A DNA stretch of 64,000 nt from assembly GCA_029931535.1 (NCBI GenBank), contig JAQPZY010001685.1:8055001-8119000 (forward strand). The letters run 5' to 3'. Below the pieces are notes generated by a model that was given only the letters and a program-made list of their open reading frames with translations, ran no database searches and was not told the origin of the DNA. A program made the translations under genes and the position numbers. Positions 63,390 to 64,000 of this stretch are shown one piece after another. This DNA comes from Margaritifera margaritifera (Eukaryota; Mollusca; Bivalvia; Unionida; Margaritiferidae). Numbering within the stretch: the stretch's first letter is position 1; each line of letters starts with the position of its first letter.

Positions 63390-64000
63390 AAACCAATCCC
63401 ATATTGTCGAATACCTGACTGCTTAACGCTTGGTCTGCATCTCTTCTGGAGCGCTGAAAAGATATAAATACATGACTTGGTAGCTCGCTGCCTGGCAATG
63501 TAGCTACTATCCATGTAACAGATAATTGCGCTGGTAAATACGTGACACTTTTGCTCAAAATAAAATTTCTTGCTAAACCTCAAAAAAGGTTATCCAATAA
63601 TAGCGCATGAAAAATATAAGGCGCTATTTTTGGCATCCAGAGTGATAGTTTTGTAAAAATAAATTGTCCATTATCAACACTGGACTATGCATGTACGTAG
63701 TATGATCAGATATTTCCGAAATATGTGTGTGCTTAACGCCTCTAAAACTGTATCAATGTCGCGGCAAAAAACAAAAACAGAACTTAGTGGCAACTTCATG
63801 CACACTTCATTGTGGTCGTCCGTAAGAGCGCGACTCATTGCAAAGCCAACATTATAATTAGGATTTTCTTGATCAATAAAAGCATTACGAATGGCGGTAC
63901 AAATTTGAGCTTCGGTTTGTCCGGCTATAGCAGAATTAGCATCAGAGAGAGCTTCAACACATTGTTTGTACTTTATGCTAATTACTTGATTGCTCGTATC
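63390..64000 (-). pseudogene. Major capsid protein of the decayed lineage, partial, fused to integrase sequence
   Basis: From the window end leftwards: KYKQCVEALSDANSAIAGQT, NPNYNVGFAMSRALTDDHNE, KLPLSSVFVFCRDI, then FSKKFYFEQK and VTYLPAQLSVTWIVATLPGS, SSQVFDNMGLVCIAVRV. These match the capsid pseudogene at 21066-22487 in the same order. At about 63390 the capsid frame passes directly into Lys/Arg-rich sequence and then integrase, with no stop between, giving an open chimeric frame at 63558-63088. The 5' end lies outside the window. Several frameshifts lie to the right of 63590. Confidence 0.75.

Larger units (their letters stand above)
62465..64000. mobile_element. Second decayed copy of the 14-27 kb Polinton lineage, rearranged
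   Basis: Three pieces match the lineage at 14-27 kb: the acidic-N-terminus protein (plus strand, 62476-62670), an integrase (minus strand, 62600-63330) and a major capsid protein (minus strand, 63390 to the window end). Orders and junctions differ from the first copy, and the capsid piece runs straight into integrase sequence. The element continues past the window edge. Confidence 0.75.

Overview
The window is AT-rich, intron-bearing eukaryotic DNA, most likely from an invertebrate animal and possibly a mollusc; the taxon is inferred, not shown. Support comes from split host genes with GT/AG splice sites, a Penelope-like retroelement, tRNA-derived SINE-like sequences, minisatellites and many dinucleotide microsatellites. 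Two host genes can be assembled by eye. One is a 10-cysteine secreted protein of the astakine/prokineticin type: its last exon is 12365-12688, and a signal-peptide exon may lie at 2780-2854. The other is a Shiftless (SHFL/C19orf66)-like zinc-ribbon gene on the minus strand. Five of its exons between 37184 and 29160 join in phase and end in a stop codon; its N-terminal exons were not found.

The centrepiece is a 17.4-kb Maverick/Polinton (adintovirus-like) element at about 39946-57394, bounded by ~2-kb terminal inverted repeats full of tandem repeats. Inside, almost everything is on the minus strand. From the right-hand end leftwards these are: a broken N-terminal fragment of protein-primed DNA polymerase B, two BIR (inhibitor-of-apoptosis) genes, small unknown genes, a packaging ATPase, two paralogous pX-like basic proteins, an unknown protein, a chromodomain integrase, a two-TM protein, a penton-type minor capsid protein, a pVI/pX-like protein, the double-jelly-roll major capsid protein, a Cys-motif protein and an adenain-type protease. 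A divergent HNH endonuclease lies next to the right repeat. Integrase, ATPase and protease look intact. The major capsid gene carries one in-frame stop, the penton one frameshift, the HNH gene one stop, and the polymerase has lost its catalytic part.

A second and different Polinton/adintovirus lineage is present only as decayed remains. The main block is 14.2-27.6 kb: exonuclease-like, proline-rich, fibre-like, packaging ATPase, penton, pVI-like, major capsid, pX-like, PolB and integrase pseudogenes. A second broken copy lies at 62.4-64.0 kb, where a major-capsid fragment is joined to an integrase fragment. A possible third fragment is at 3.4-4.8 kb.

Layout: 0-2.4 kb microsatellites; 2.8-12.7 kb astakine-like gene, whose presumed intron holds viral-like scraps, a Penelope-like pseudogene and tandem repeats; 12.8-14 kb SINE-like and hairpin elements; 14.2-27.6 kb decayed Polinton; 27.7-28.4 kb coding-like debris; 29.2-37.2 kb Shiftless-like gene with a 36-bp minisatellite and a TTAA-type MITE in its introns; 37.2-39.9 kb non-coding; 39.9-57.4 kb Polinton; 57.4-62.4 kb non-coding with microsatellites; 62.4-64 kb second decayed copy. 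All translations were done by eye, so frameshift calls in homopolymers could be sequencing errors.
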